Positions 43,433 to 54,588 are shown, counted from the stretch's first letter. The stretch is 64,000 nucleotides of DNA from Cordylochernes scorpioides (GCA_030710605.1 CP092875.1:69185529-69249528); one strand, 5' to 3'. The notes: a model not told the origin generated them from the sequence alone. Translations and numbers: made by a program.

Positions 43433-45002
43433 TGTCTTATATATTATTTAATAGATAAGAAATATTATTGCTATTTAAAAGTATATTCAATATAAATAAA
43501 TCAAATTAAAAGAGCTGTAGGTAAATCAAATTTTAAAAAGAACAAACGTAACAAAAAAATATCAGAGAGATGTTTTATTTGGACGAACCATTTGCAGCTC
43601 CATCTAGCAACGTTTATGTGATGCTCGTCTGTCAATTTTATTCTAGTAGTCTTTTGTTTTTATTTCTAAACGGAGGTAAGTATTCTATGTGCTCTTTGTA
43701 ACATTTTAAAATAACTTATACATATACAATAATGAAATTATATTGCTATTGTTTTATATATTAATAAAAGAATGCTTTTTAAATTCATTTTAAAATATTT
43801 ATTATATAATATTTTTAGAAAAATAAAAACTTATATTATATAATACAGTGTTAATTTTATGTAAATAATATCCATTTTATTATATACATTTCTCTCTCTC
43901 TCCCTCTGAAAATTTTAAAATATCATATTATAATTAAAATATTTTTAAAGGAACGATTTAGTTTCATATATTTATATTATTGCGAAGAAAGATAATCAAA
44001 TAGGCTTCCAAATTACTTTAAATATTTATTTAATGAGTTATATGAGAGATTTTAAATATAAAATAAAAGTTAATATTTACATGAGCCAAATCGACCCAGC
44101 AGTTAGAACAAGAGGGGAGAACTGAGTTTTTCCTCCTTCCACGTGGAGCCACTGTTTACCCCGACCGGTCGGTCCAATCCAGATAAAAGGGAATACCAGG
44201 AAACTCTCTCCTCCTGACAATATTTTCAAATATTTGTTGATTATTTATTTCAAAAATCACAAATATATATTATATAGAATATTTTAATTGTATGTTCAAT
44301 TCCATTAAGAACACTATTTTGCTTCAAGTCTTAATGACAAAGGTCACGCATTCTACTTCACCCAGTCATGATAGTTGTCAACTTGATACCCTAATATGAT
44401 TGAGTGGAGATAAGAAAGAAAGAAGAAGAACACTATTAATATATATATATTATTCGTTCAATCATAAGAAATATCATATTGATCATATATATACCCATAG
44501 CACAAACCTTCCTCCAAAACTTCTGCTATCTGAGTTACATAACCGAATTGGTTTCTTGTATCATCTTGGCTCTTATTACATATTTGAAGTGTGTTAAATT
44601 TAGGAGACTTGAATTACTAATGAATTCTGGTAAAAATGGATATTTTCTGAAAGGCTCTCAAAAAAAGGTTCTTAAAGATTTCGCTTGTAATTTATAATTA
44701 GTTTGTTTATACGTTCTTTTTTCTCCCTTTCTCATTACTATTTATTCATTTATTATTATTATTTTTTTAATTTGTTGTTGACACACATTAATATGTTATA
44801 ATACCTTGATAAAGGTTGGCGTTCAGCCTGCTGAAATATTAGTAAAATAAATGATATTTTGATCCAATATATGCCTTTTTAATTGAATTATTATTTTTGT
44901 TTCCTTCCATAACAAATATATTTTCTTTAACTCTTTTGAATATCTAATATCGCGGACATAGGCGATCTATGAGTTAAATTATTATATTTTACTGAAAAAG
45001 TT

Positions 45003-45420
45003 GATGATACCTCAATTTATAACGCGCCATCTATACATATAAAATGAAAGGATTTAAAAGCACGCGTGTTTTTTATACATGATACAAACTTCTACTGCCC
45101 TTATTGTTTGCGAAAGAGCATTGCTCGATGCAAATATTTGAATGTAATTCTACTGTCCTATAAGCTTATGTCCATAGTTTTCTTGAAAACCATTTCTGAG
45201 ATTACACCCTTCAGTGCTGCGTATATAAGCAGAATCGTCCAATACAGTATTAGAGCTCTGAGAAGCGGTCTGGTGGATTGATTTGGCGAAACCGCTGGGA
45301 GGGTTCACCACTGATGAGCCAAGCCCTCCCAATATATTTTTTCATCGCAGTAAGGCAGTAGAAGTTTGTATTATGTATAAAAGAAACACTCGTGCTTTTA
45401 AATCCTTTCATTTTAAATCA
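45003..45420. repeat. Hairpin family A, long variant (repeated at 47926-48343)
   Basis: Arms AAAATGAAAGGATTTAAAAGCACG and reverse complement, tail AACGCGCCATCTATAC at left. The longer middle contains GCAGAATCGTCCAATACAG, also present at 63180-63300. It has open frames in both strands of about 60-70 codons; their conservation follows the DNA copies, so I do not call a gene. Confidence 0.65.
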
Positions 45421-45769
45421 ATGTATAAGTTATACTACCACAATCATTCCTTCTTTAAAGCTTAGGTATAAGATATTCACTATGTTAAAGTCCAATGTAG
45501 AAAATATCCTGCCACAGCCTTCGATGTTTCAGTGTTTGACACAGTTTAAAAATTGATTACAATTGACCCATACATGTTAGTAATAAAATTTTACTGATAA
45601 TTTCTCACAAACATTTTTTTAAAAAATATTATTTTAATAAGGAAAACAGATGTTTTGGTGGCATCTTTACACTCCTGGGATTAGAGGTTTTATCAAATAA
45701 ATATATACATTATGATAAATTTGCAATAAACAAGGCGATAAGGAAGATGGGTGTCTTTATTATACAGAA

Positions 45770-45811
45770 TAAGCACGAGCTTTCGGGTAAAAACCCTTCG
45801 ACAGGTAGCTA
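45770..45811 (-). ncRNA. Hammerhead-like motif in Penelope-like 3' region, copy 1
   Basis: CTGTCGA, stem II GGGT/ACCC with loop TTTT, GAAA, GCTC. One core change from CUGANGA (A to U). AGCU is self-complementary, matching the minimal stem III of Penelope-like hammerheads. Flanks AGCTAC and GTGCTT pair as stem I with one mismatch. Identical in copies 2 (48692-48733) and 3 (52164-52205). Confidence 0.6.
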
Positions 45812-46061
45812 TCACATAGCACGATGGACACTAATGGAAAGAGTTTTTTTAAATATATATATAGTAGAGGTAATTTGTACATACAGCGTAAAAAGAAAAG
45901 ATGCAAAATAGATAAAAAATTCTATCAAACAAAAATATATGGAGGTAATTTGTATAGACTGCATGGAAAGAAAGAAGATGCAAATAAATAATAAGATAAA
46001 GTACTATTAAACGAATATATATGGAGATGCGACTCGAGATAACATAGGAACTATTAAAGCT

Positions 46062-47255
46062 TTAAGAGATACCAGCAAGGAAAACACCATAAATGTCCGG
46101 CATGTCAATTTTTCTATTTATGCTATTGAGTTTTCTAGAGATAATAGATTCCAGCACCAATCGTTGATGCTGGTTGTGAATATGTAGGTAGTGAACAGTG
46201 GGATGGAGAAAGTCGAAGGAGTGACCAGTATCGGCTATATGCTGGTATATTAGGGATCTAGGGTCACAGTTAGATATATTGCGCTGATGCTCCGACACTC
46301 TAATGGCAACTGTTCTACCCGTCTCACCCACATAAGTGGCAGAGCAAAGCTCACAGGAGACGGAGTAGACAGCGCCAGTAGAGAGAAGGGCGTCAGGTGG
46401 GGTACAGGACTTAGTGATTGAATGCCTTAAAGAAGTTAGTAGGTTAGGGCTATTACTGTAAAAAATTCGAATTCCAAAGGATTTTAGGGAACGGGCAATG
46501 TCAACAGAAAGAGAGGAATAGGGAAGAGTACATATTGATCTGTAAGTATCCGGTGGTTTCCGAGGAACCGGAATATAAGAATGTCTCTTAATAAAGGACA
46601 GAGGGAAGGAGGCAGCAGTGAGATGGGAAATTATTAATTCATTTTCAATTTTCTTGAAAATAGGGAGGGAGCAGTGGGTGTAGATACGTTTTGTGAGAGT
46701 TTTGACCATATTTATTTTATGGGTAATTGGGCAATGAGAGTTGAAATGGGTGTAGTGAGGGGGACAATCTTTTTTGTAATATACTGAGGTGTTGAATGAG
46801 CGATAAGATCGAATGACGAGGACATCCAAGAAAGGGATGGCCCGCTCTTTCTCCAGCTCTATGGTGAAAGAAATGTCCGGATGGTAACTATTAAGGGATG
46901 AAAGGATGGTGTTTTCCCGGCTGGCATCACAAATGCAAAAAACGTCGTCGACGTAACGACGCCATAAATGGATGTCTGAGTGGTGAACTTGGTTTATCCA
47001 GGTATCGATGCGGGTCATGACAATTTCTGCAGCTATAGATGATAATGGGCTTCCCATAGGGGAGCCCCTAATCTGTTTGTAAAAGTCCTGTCTATAGGTG
47101 AAGGTGCCCATATCTAGGCAAATGCTGACAAGTTGAGTAATAGTTAAGATGATGGGGGGATCTAAATTGACAGTGGTGAGGAAACGATTAATGCTATCTA
47201 TAATAAGATTATGCGGGAGGCTAAGGTACAGGGAAGTCACATCATAAGAGCACAT
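46062..47255 (-). CDS. Penelope-like RT/GIY-YIG endonuclease, copy 1
   Basis: 397 codons from the first ATG; the frame is open further upstream to the hairpin and there encodes IYGLPKVHKPEIPLRPIIS, a conserved Penelope RT motif. RT blocks: SYDVTSLYLSLP, RGSPMGSPLSS, YVDDVF at 101-104 (catalytic DD). The C-terminal GIY-YIG nuclease has GAVY (294-297), CxxC, TYVGETGR and a catalytic Glu in LVLESI (about 369). It primes reverse transcription at the nick it makes. The N-terminal part of a full Penelope protein is missing. Confidence 0.93.
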   Translation of the reverse strand: MCSYDVTSLYLSLPHNLIIDSINRFLTTVNLDPPIILTITQLVSICLDMGTFTYRQDFYKQIRGSPMGSPLSSIAAEIVMTRIDTWINQVHHSDIHLWRRYVDDVFCICDASRENTILSSLNSYHPDISFTIELEKERAIPFLDVLVIRSYRSFNTSVYYKKDCPPHYTHFNSHCPITHKINMVKTLTKRIYTHCSLPIFKKIENELIISHLTAASFPLSFIKRHSYIPVPRKPPDTYRSICTLPYSSLSVDIARSLKSFGIRIFYSNSPNLLTSLRHSITKSCTPPDALLSTGAVYSVSCELCSATYVGETGRTVAIRVSEHQRNISNCDPRSLIYQHIADTGHSFDFLHPTVHYLHIHNQHQRLVLESIISRKLNSINRKIDMPDIYGVFLAGIS

Positions 47256-47559
47256 AACATGGTGGGGTGCGGGTTGAAGTGCAGTGACTTCGCTAACAAA
47301 ACTGGGAGCGTTAGATACAGAGTAACAACTTCTATGGGACCCTAAGAGGGGGGAGAGGAAGTGAGAGAGATATTTAGATAACGGATAAGCAGGAGAGAGG
47401 TGATAGGATATTATGGGGCGTAGAGGAATTTCTGGCTTGTGAACTTTGGGCAGGCCATATATGTAAGCACTGCCGGAGAGATTTGAGATGAACGATTTGT
47501 GGTCTTCCGGGGAGATGCTTAAAGAAATCAGCCAGCATCTCCCCGGAAGACCACAAATT

Positions 47560-47664
47560 CATTTATTTATTTATTTTTATTCATTTATTCATTTATTTAT
47601 TTTTTATTATTCATTTATTATTCATTTTTATTATTCATTTTTATCATTCATTTTTATTATTCAT
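47560..47664. repeat. ATTTATT/TTATTCA low-complexity spacer
   Basis: Degenerate (ATTTATT)n and (TTATTCA)n tract joining the two duplicated units. Confidence 0.8.
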
Positions 47665-48635
47665 TTATTCATTTATTATTATTATTTTTTTAATTTGTTG
47701 TTGACACACATTAATATGTTATAATACCTTGATAAAGGTTGGCGTTCAGCCTGCTGAAATATTAGTAAAATAAATGATATTTTGATCCAATATATGCCTT
47801 TTTAATTGAATTATTATTTTTGTTTCCTTCCATAACAAATATATTTTCTTTAACTCTTTTGAATATCTAATATCGCGGACATAGGCGATCTATGAGTTAA
47901 ATTATTATATTTTACTGAAAAAGTTGATGATACCTCAATTTATAACGCGCCATCTATACATATAAAATGAAAGGATTTAAAAGCACGCGTGTTTTTTATA
48001 CATGATACAAACTTCTACTGCCCTTATTGTTTGCGAAAGAGCATTGCTCGATGCAAATATTTGAATGTAATTCTACTGTCCTATAAGCTTATGTCCATAG
48101 TTTTCTTGAAAACCATTTCTGAGATTACACCCTTCAGTGCTGCGTATATAAGCAGAATCGTCCAATACAGTATTAGAGCTCTGAGAAGCGGTCTGGTGGA
48201 TTGATTTGGCGAAACCGCTGGGAGGGTTCACCACTGATGAGCCAAGCCCTCCCAATATATTTTTTCATCGCAGTAAGGCAGTAGAAGTTTGTATTATGTA
48301 TAAAAGAAACACTCGTGCTTTTAAATCCTTTCATTTTAAATCAATGTATAAGTTATACTACCACAATCATTCCTTCTTTAAAGCTTAGGTATAAGATATT
48401 CACTATGTTAAAGTCCAATGTAGAAAATATCCTGCCACAGCCTTCGATGTTTCAGTGTTTGACACAGTTTAAAAATTGAATACAATTGACCCATACATGT
48501 TAGTAATAAAATTTTACTGATAATTTCTCACAAACATTTTTTTAAAAAATATTATTTTAATAAGGAAAACAGATGTTTTGGTGGCATCTTTACACTCCTG
48601 GGATTAGAGGTTTTATCAAATAAATATATACATTA

Positions 48636-50441
48636 TGATAAATTTGCAATAAACAAGGCGATAAGGAAGATGGGTGTCTTTATTATACAGAATAAGCACG
48701 AGCTTTCGGGTAAAAACCCTTCGACAGGTAGCTATCACATAGCACGATGGACACTAATGGAAAGAGTTTTTTTAAATATATATATAGTAGAGGTAATTTG
48801 TACATACAGCGTAAAAAGAAAAGATGCAAAATAGATAAAAATTCTATCAAACAAAAATATATGGAGGTAATTTGTATAGACTGCATGGAAAGAAAGAAGA
48901 TGCAAATAAATAATAAGATAAAGTACTATTAAACGAATATATATGGAGATGCGACTCGAGATAACATAGGAACTATTAAAGCTTTAAGAGATACCAGCAA
49001 GGAAAACACCATAAATGTCCGGCATGTCAATTTTTCTATTTATGCTATTGAGTTTTCTAGAGATAATAGATTCCAGCACCAATCGTTGATGCTGGTTGTG
49101 AATATGTAAGTAGTGAACAGTGGGATGGAGAAAGTCGAAGGAGTGACCAGTATCGGCTATATGCTGGTATATTAGGGATCTAGGGTCACAGTTAGATATA
49201 TTGCGCTGATGCTCCGACACTCTAATGGCAACTGTTCTACCCGTCTCACCCACATAAGTGGCAGAGCAAAGCTCACAGGAGACGGAGTAGACAGCGCCAG
49301 TAGAGAGAAGGGCGTCAGGTGGGGTACAGGACTTAGTGATTGAATGCCTTAAAGAAGTTAGTAGGTTAGGGCTATTACTGTAAAAAATTCGAATTCCAAA
49401 GGATTTTAGGGAACGGGCAATGTCAACAGAAAGAGAGGAATAGGGAAGAGTACATATTGATCTGTAAGTATCCGGTGGTTTCCGAGGAACCGGAATATAA
49501 GAATGTCTCTTAATAAAGGACAGAGGGAAGGAGGCAGCAGTGAGATGGGAAATTATTAATTCATTTTCAATTTTCTTGAAAATAGGGAGGGAGCAGTGGG
49601 TGTAGATACGTTTTGTGAGAGTTTTGACCATATTTATTTTATGGGTAATTGGGCAATGAGAGTTGAAATGGGTGTAGTGAGGGGGACAATCTTTTTTGTA
49701 ATATACTGAGGTGTTGAATGAGCGATAAGATCGAATGACGAGGACATCCAAGAAAGGGATGGCCCGCTCTTTCTCCAGCTCTATGGTGAAAGAAATGTCC
49801 GGATGGTAACTATTAAGGGATGAAAGGATGGTGTTTTCCCGGCTGGCATCACAAATGCAAAAAACGTCGTCGACGTAACGACGCCATAAATGGATGTCTG
49901 AGTGGTGAACTTGGTTTATCCAGGTATCGATGCGGGTCATGACAATTTCTGCAGCTATAGATGATAATGGGCTTCCCATAGGGGAGCCCCTAATCTGTTT
50001 GTAAAAGTCCTGTCTATAGGTGAAGGTGCCCATATCTAGGCAAATGCTGACAAGTTGAGTAATAGTTAAGATGATGGGGGGATCTAAATTGACAGTGGTG
50101 AGGAAACGATTAATGCTATCTATAATAAGATTATGCGGGAGGCTAAGGTACAGGGAAGTCACATCATAAGAGCACATAACATGGTGGGGTGCGGGTTGAA
50201 GTGCAGTGACTTCGCTAACAAAACTGGGAGCGTTAGATACAGAGTAACAACTTCTATGGGACCCTAAGAGGGGGGAGAGGAAGTGAGAGAGATATTTAGA
50301 TAACGGATAAGCAGGAGAGAGGTGATAGGATATTATGGGGCGTAGAGGAATTTCTGGCTTGTGAACTTTGGGCAGGCCATATATGTAAGCACTGCCGGAG
50401 AGATTTGAGATGAACGATTTGTGGTCTTCCGGGGAGATGCT
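48636..50441 (-). mobile_element. Penelope-like element copy 2, 5'-truncated
   Basis: Duplicate of copy 1 within unit 2. Its 5' side meets copy 3 head-to-head around a 14-base loop (50442-50455). Hammerhead-like motif at 48692-48733. Confidence 0.9.
48984..50177 (-). CDS. Penelope-like RT/GIY-YIG endonuclease, copy 2
   Basis: Protein identical to copy 1 over 397 residues; same domains and catalytic residues. The DNA differs from copy 1 at only a few positions (for example one base in the GTAAGTAG/GTAGGTAG region near 49107). Open upstream to the palindrome centre. Confidence 0.93.
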   Translation of the reverse strand: MCSYDVTSLYLSLPHNLIIDSINRFLTTVNLDPPIILTITQLVSICLDMGTFTYRQDFYKQIRGSPMGSPLSSIAAEIVMTRIDTWINQVHHSDIHLWRRYVDDVFCICDASRENTILSSLNSYHPDISFTIELEKERAIPFLDVLVIRSYRSFNTSVYYKKDCPPHYTHFNSHCPITHKINMVKTLTKRIYTHCSLPIFKKIENELIISHLTAASFPLSFIKRHSYIPVPRKPPDTYRSICTLPYSSLSVDIARSLKSFGIRIFYSNSPNLLTSLRHSITKSCTPPDALLSTGAVYSVSCELCSATYVGETGRTVAIRVSEHQRNISNCDPRSLIYQHIADTGHSFDFLHPTVHYLHIHNQHQRLVLESIISRKLNSINRKIDMPDIYGVFLAGIS

Positions 50442-50719
50442 TAAAGAAATCAGCCAGCATCTCCCCGGAAGACCACAAATCGTTCATCTCCAATCTCTCC
50501 GGCAGTGCTTACATATATGGCCTGCCCAAAGTTCACAAGCCAGAAATTCCTCTACGCCCCATAATATCCTATCACCTCTCTCCTGCTTATCCGTTATCTA
50601 AATATCTCTCTCACTTCCTCTCCCCCCTCTTAGGGTCCCATAGAAGTTGTTACTCTGTATCTAACGCTCCCAGTTTTGTTAGCGAAGTCACTGCACTTAA
50701 ACCCGCACCCCACCATGTT

Positions 50720-51913
50720 ATGTGCTCTTATGATGTGACTTCCCTGTACCTTAGCCTCCCGCATAATCTTATTATAGATAGCATTAATCGTTTCCTCACC
50801 ACTGTCAATTTAGATCCCCCCATCATCTCAACTATTACTCAACTTGTCAGCATTTGCCTAGATATGGGCACCTTCACCTATAGTCAGGACTTTTACAAAC
50901 AGATTAGGGGCTCCCCTATGGGAAGCCCATTATCATCTATAGCTGCAGAAATTGTCATGACCCGCATCGATACCTGGATAAACCAAGTTCACCACTCAGA
51001 CATCCATTTATGGCGTCGTTACGTCGACGACGTTTTTTGCATTTGTGATGCCAGCCGGGAAAACACCATCCTTTCATCCCTTAATAGTTACCATCCGGAC
51101 ATTTCTTTCACCATAGAGCTGGAGAAAGAGCGGGCCATTCCTTTCTTGGATGTCCTCGTCATTCGATCTTATCGCTCATTCAACACCTCAGTATATTACA
51201 AAAAAGATTGTCCCCCTCACTACACCCATTTTAACTCTCATTGCCCAATTACCCATAAAATCAATATGGTCAAAACTCTCACAAAACGTATCTACACCCA
51301 CTGCTCCCTCCCTATTTTCAAGAAAATTGAAAATGAATTAATAATTTCCCATCTCACTGCTGCCTCCTTCCCTCTGTCCTTTATTAAGAGACATTCTTAT
51401 ATTCCGGTTCCTCGGAAACCACCGGATACTTACAGATCAATATGTACTCTTCCCTATTCCTCTCTTTCTGTTGACATTGCCCGTTCCCTAAAATCCTTTG
51501 GAATTCGAATTTTTTACAGTAATAGCCCTAACCTACTAACTTCTTTAAGGCATTCAATCACTAAGTCCTGTACCCCACCTGACGCCCTTCTCTCTACTGG
51601 CGCTGTCTACTCCGTCTCCTGTGAGCTTTGCTCTGCCACTTATGTGGGTGAGACGGGTAGAACAGTTGCCATTAGAGTGTCGGAGCATCAGCGCAATATA
51701 TCTAACTGTGACCCTAGATCCCTAATATACCAGCATATAGCCGATACTGGTCACTCCTTCGACTTTCTCCATCCCACTGTTCACTACCTACATATTCACA
51801 ACCAGCATCAACGATTGGTGCTGGAATCTATTATCTCTAGAAAACTCAATAGCATAAATAGAAAAATTGACATGCCGGACATTTATGGTGTTTTCCTTGC
51901 TGGTATCTCTTAA
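50720..51913 (+). CDS. Penelope-like RT/GIY-YIG endonuclease, copy 3
   Basis: 397 codons from the first ATG, intact. Differs from copies 1 and 2 at residue 37 (Leu to Ser) and 55 (Arg to Ser); YVDD, GAVY, YVGETGR and the Glu are unchanged. The frame is open upstream through the LPKVHK block into the hairpin loop near 50441, giving about 490 codons without a stop. Confidence 0.93.
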   Translation: MCSYDVTSLYLSLPHNLIIDSINRFLTTVNLDPPIISTITQLVSICLDMGTFTYSQDFYKQIRGSPMGSPLSSIAAEIVMTRIDTWINQVHHSDIHLWRRYVDDVFCICDASRENTILSSLNSYHPDISFTIELEKERAIPFLDVLVIRSYRSFNTSVYYKKDCPPHYTHFNSHCPITHKINMVKTLTKRIYTHCSLPIFKKIENELIISHLTAASFPLSFIKRHSYIPVPRKPPDTYRSICTLPYSSLSVDIARSLKSFGIRIFYSNSPNLLTSLRHSITKSCTPPDALLSTGAVYSVSCELCSATYVGETGRTVAIRVSEHQRNISNCDPRSLIYQHIADTGHSFDFLHPTVHYLHIHNQHQRLVLESIISRKLNSINRKIDMPDIYGVFLAGIS

Positions 51914-52163
51914 AGCTTTAATAGTTCCTATGTTATCTCGAGTCGCATCTCCATATATATTCGTTTAATAGTACTTTATCTTATTATTTATTTGCATCTT
52001 CTTTCTTTCCATGCAGTCTATACAAATTACCTCCATATATTTTTGTTTGATAGAATTTTTATTTATTTTGCATCTTTTCTTTTTACGCTGTATGTACAAA
52101 TTACCTCTACTATATATATATTTAAAAAAAACTCTTTCCATTAGTGTCCATCGTGCTATGTGA

Positions 52164-52205
52164 TAGCTACCTGTCGAAGGGTTTTTACCCGAAAGCTCGT
52201 GCTTA
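52164..52205 (+). ncRNA. Hammerhead-like motif in Penelope-like 3' region, copy 3
   Basis: CTGTCGA at 52171-52177, GAAA at 52191-52194, GCTC at 52195-52198. Followed by AATAAAGAC at about 52214, so it would lie near the 3' end of an element transcript. Confidence 0.6.
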
Positions 52206-52257
52206 TTCTGTATAATAAAGACACCCATCTTCCTTATCGCCTTGTTTATTGCAAATT

Positions 52258-53287
52258 TTACTAGGAAGAGTTCCTTACAATTATGATAAATATTACAAAA
52301 TTGGGATTTTACTGAGATTAGGTGAATAAATTAAGAAAATAAAGCATGTTTAGTTACAAAACGTTCAGTAGATGACTTTTTATTATTAAATATAAACAAT
52401 ATTTATTCAATATTTTACATGGGATATAATTTATTTCATAATCGTAAAAAAAATGAAGTCAGGTAATTGCTAATCATTTGTATTTTTTAAATCCTTACTC
52501 TAAAATATACCCATTGTATTCAATACGTTATTGATATTAATAATAAATTCTCTGATTGTTCGTTTTACAGCATTCTACCTCGTTTTTTGTCGAAATCTAT
52601 ATTCCCGTTCCAGTTTTTCATACAACAATGATGAAGGTAAGAAATTGAAAATTAACCTCTCTGAAAGGTCTTCTGTGTGATATGATTTTAAAATATGTTG
52701 ACGTTGGCAAAATTCTGATAATATATTCGGTTCCAAAATAACTTTATTAGGTACCGCTCAAAAAGAACAACCTAGTTTATGATATTCGTAACAATGAATA
52801 ATATATGAAAGTTATTCACATATTAAACAAAATATTAACGCGGGATTCAATCCCGGTTCATGACTGTCGGGAATCGAGGGTGTTACCCACTCGTCAACCG
52901 ACTTCTTTTTGTTTCTGTTAATATACTTTTTATAATAATACTATGTTTTTTTTCTTGAAAATATTTCATTACACATATCATACAATTCATAATTGAATAA
53001 TATTCATTTGAAAATTAGAGTTTTAGTCTTTCTGTTATATTCCTTCGTTGAAGAAAAAATTCTGATATTAATAATAATTAATTAAAAGGATTCTTAAATG
53101 ATCGATAAAACAGAATAAAGTGTCTTCACTAAACTCTAAAGACAGCAAATTAAATATTTGAAAATTCTACTAATTTCGTCGCATATCATACTGTTTAAAC
53201 AAAACAATTTTTATACTGTCCCTACTGCAATGGTAAAAAATAATGATAGAGTAAAATATATCATTAAACTATCACTTATTTATATCT
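52258..53287. other. Gene-free AT-rich DNA with a tRNA-like remnant
   Basis: AT-rich and non-coding. On the minus strand 52833-52908 has GTTGACGAGTGGGTAAC (A-box-like) and CGGGATTGAATCCCG (B-box-like), suggesting a decayed tRNA or SINE head. It does not fold into a full cloverleaf by eye. Confidence 0.4.
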
Positions 53288-53302
53288 ACAATTTCTTATA
53301 TA

Positions 53303-53611
53303 TAAGGGGGTCAGTGGAAGGATGGAATAAACCGTTGGTTTTTGACCGCTACGACCCGGATTCGATTCCTGCATTGGGCACTTTTTTTTCTGATAAAAAA
53401 ATGCTCCAATGGCCCCCGATTCTTGCAAAAGTCCAACCCCACCAGCGAGTACAAGTAACCAAACGGGGCTCTGGCCCATTTGTAAGTGCTAAGTCGAATT
53501 GCTTTTCACATGTGTAGTCATAGGGTGCACTTGCAGTAAAAGCAGTCGCCAACTTCTACCCACCATGATTATCGTGGCCCGTACCACGTGTACTAGGGAT
53601 AAGAAAAAAAA
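53303..53611 (+). mobile_element. tRNA-derived SINE, copy 3, with 15-bp target duplication
   Basis: ACAATTTCTTATATA at 53288-53302 and 53612-53626. The head has a mutated A box (TGGAATAAACCG) and a B box with one change (GATTCGATTCC). Body and A-rich end match the other copies. Confidence 0.88.
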
Positions 53612-53894
53612 ACAATTTCTTATATATTTAACACATAAAAAATATTACCCTCGACACAAACATATATAAATATACGTTCTTTTTTTCTATAAACCCTAAA
53701 AATCCATTTCATATTTTCTGAATATATATATCTCAATAATTCTTTCAAATCATTCTTTCTATAAAACAGAATACAGTAGTAGTGTTGTATATATATTTTT
53801 AGTTTTATTAATTAATTGTTATCATAGAGTATGTATGTAAGATCACAAGTAAATAGAGAATTGCTAACCTGAAAAAAAAATTTCCTTTGTTTAA

Positions 53895-54399
53895 TCTATA
53901 TATATATAAAAATGAATGTATGTGTGTGTGTCTGACTGTCCTTTATGCCTGACCAAACCACTCATTGGAACGCCATGAAACTTTGGGAAGTTATTTAGTA
54001 TAGTACTGGGAAGGTTTCTAGCAAATAAAATTTTGAAATAACTTTTCGCCTAAAAATTCTAAATTATTTTGCCTAAATATTCTAATTTTTCTGTTATAAT
54101 TCAACAATCTGCTCTAAATATTATCATGATGATACGATAAATTTGTAATGTAGAAAATTAGGAAAGACAAAATTCAGGATGACACGGTAATTTATTTGAA
54201 TCAAGAATAATGATACAATTCCAAGGCAAGATACTATTCCTTTAACTTCCAATTACCGAGGGAACCAATTAATATTGATTTTATTCAACTTATCGAGTAT
54301 TTTTAAAGGGACCGGGAAAAAATGTTCACTTTATCGAGAGATTCGTTAGACAAACCTTTACTCAGGTAAAACCCGGGCGAAGCCGGGTACATCCGCTAG
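53895..54399 (+). mobile_element. Non-autonomous Helitron, 505 bp
   Basis: Starts TCTATATATATATAAAAATG, ends hairpin CCCGGGCGAAGCCGGG, ACATCCG, CTAG followed by T. Contains the CACTGTAGAAAAT-type block (54150) also found at 30232 and 30735, apparently a nested or captured LTR edge. Start region similar to 28515. Confidence 0.75.
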
Positions 54400-54588
54400 T
54401 CTGTTATAACTTTCTCTTTTATTTTGTTCTCTCTCTCTTGTAAATCAATAATAATCAAATCAATTGTCGTGAGGTAGGAATAAATTATGCTATTATATTC
54501 ATCATAATTTGTTCTGACTACAGAATATTTGAATTAATATAATTTTCCTTTTTTTGTAAATTATTTTATTTTAGAATGTCGATGATAT

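Larger units (their letters stand above)
45714..47558 (-). mobile_element. Penelope-like element copy 1, 5'-truncated
   Basis: The 3' end is near 45714. A hammerhead-like motif lies at 45770-45811. The RT/GIY-YIG frame follows. At the 5' side the sequence folds back at a hairpin (AGCATCTCCCCGGAAGACC and reverse complement) and then ends after a 25-bp inverted arm at 47534-47558. Confidence 0.9.
44741..50455. repeat. 2.92-kb direct tandem duplication carrying Penelope-like copies 1 and 2
   Basis: Unit 1 (about 44741-47558) and unit 2 (about 47664-50455) are offset by 2922-2923 bp and almost identical. Each unit holds, in order: a family 2 repeat (TTGATAAAGG...), a hairpin family A variant (about 45003-45420 / 47926-48343), and a minus-strand Penelope-like element. 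Unit junctions fall in an ATTTATT-rich spacer (47560-47664). Confidence 0.85.
50456..52257 (+). mobile_element. Penelope-like element copy 3, inverted head-to-head with copy 2
   Basis: Reverse complement of copy 2 from the loop outward for about 1.8 kb. It ends at about 52257, after which the flank (TACTAGGAAGAGTTCC) differs from the outer flank of copies 1 and 2. The different flank and several base differences argue against a sequencing fold-back artefact. Confidence 0.9.

Noticed and set aside
45066..45281. 71-codon ORF duplicated at 47989-48204
   Set aside because: Conservation follows the DNA duplication and the hairpin family; the frame is not kept at 63180-63300.
50425..50480. The Penelope palindrome as a long-read fold-back artefact
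   Set aside because: Copy 3 differs from copy 2 at several bases, including two amino-acid changes, and its outer flank beyond 52257 is different. A fold-back read would repeat the same flank. Raw reads would still be decisive.
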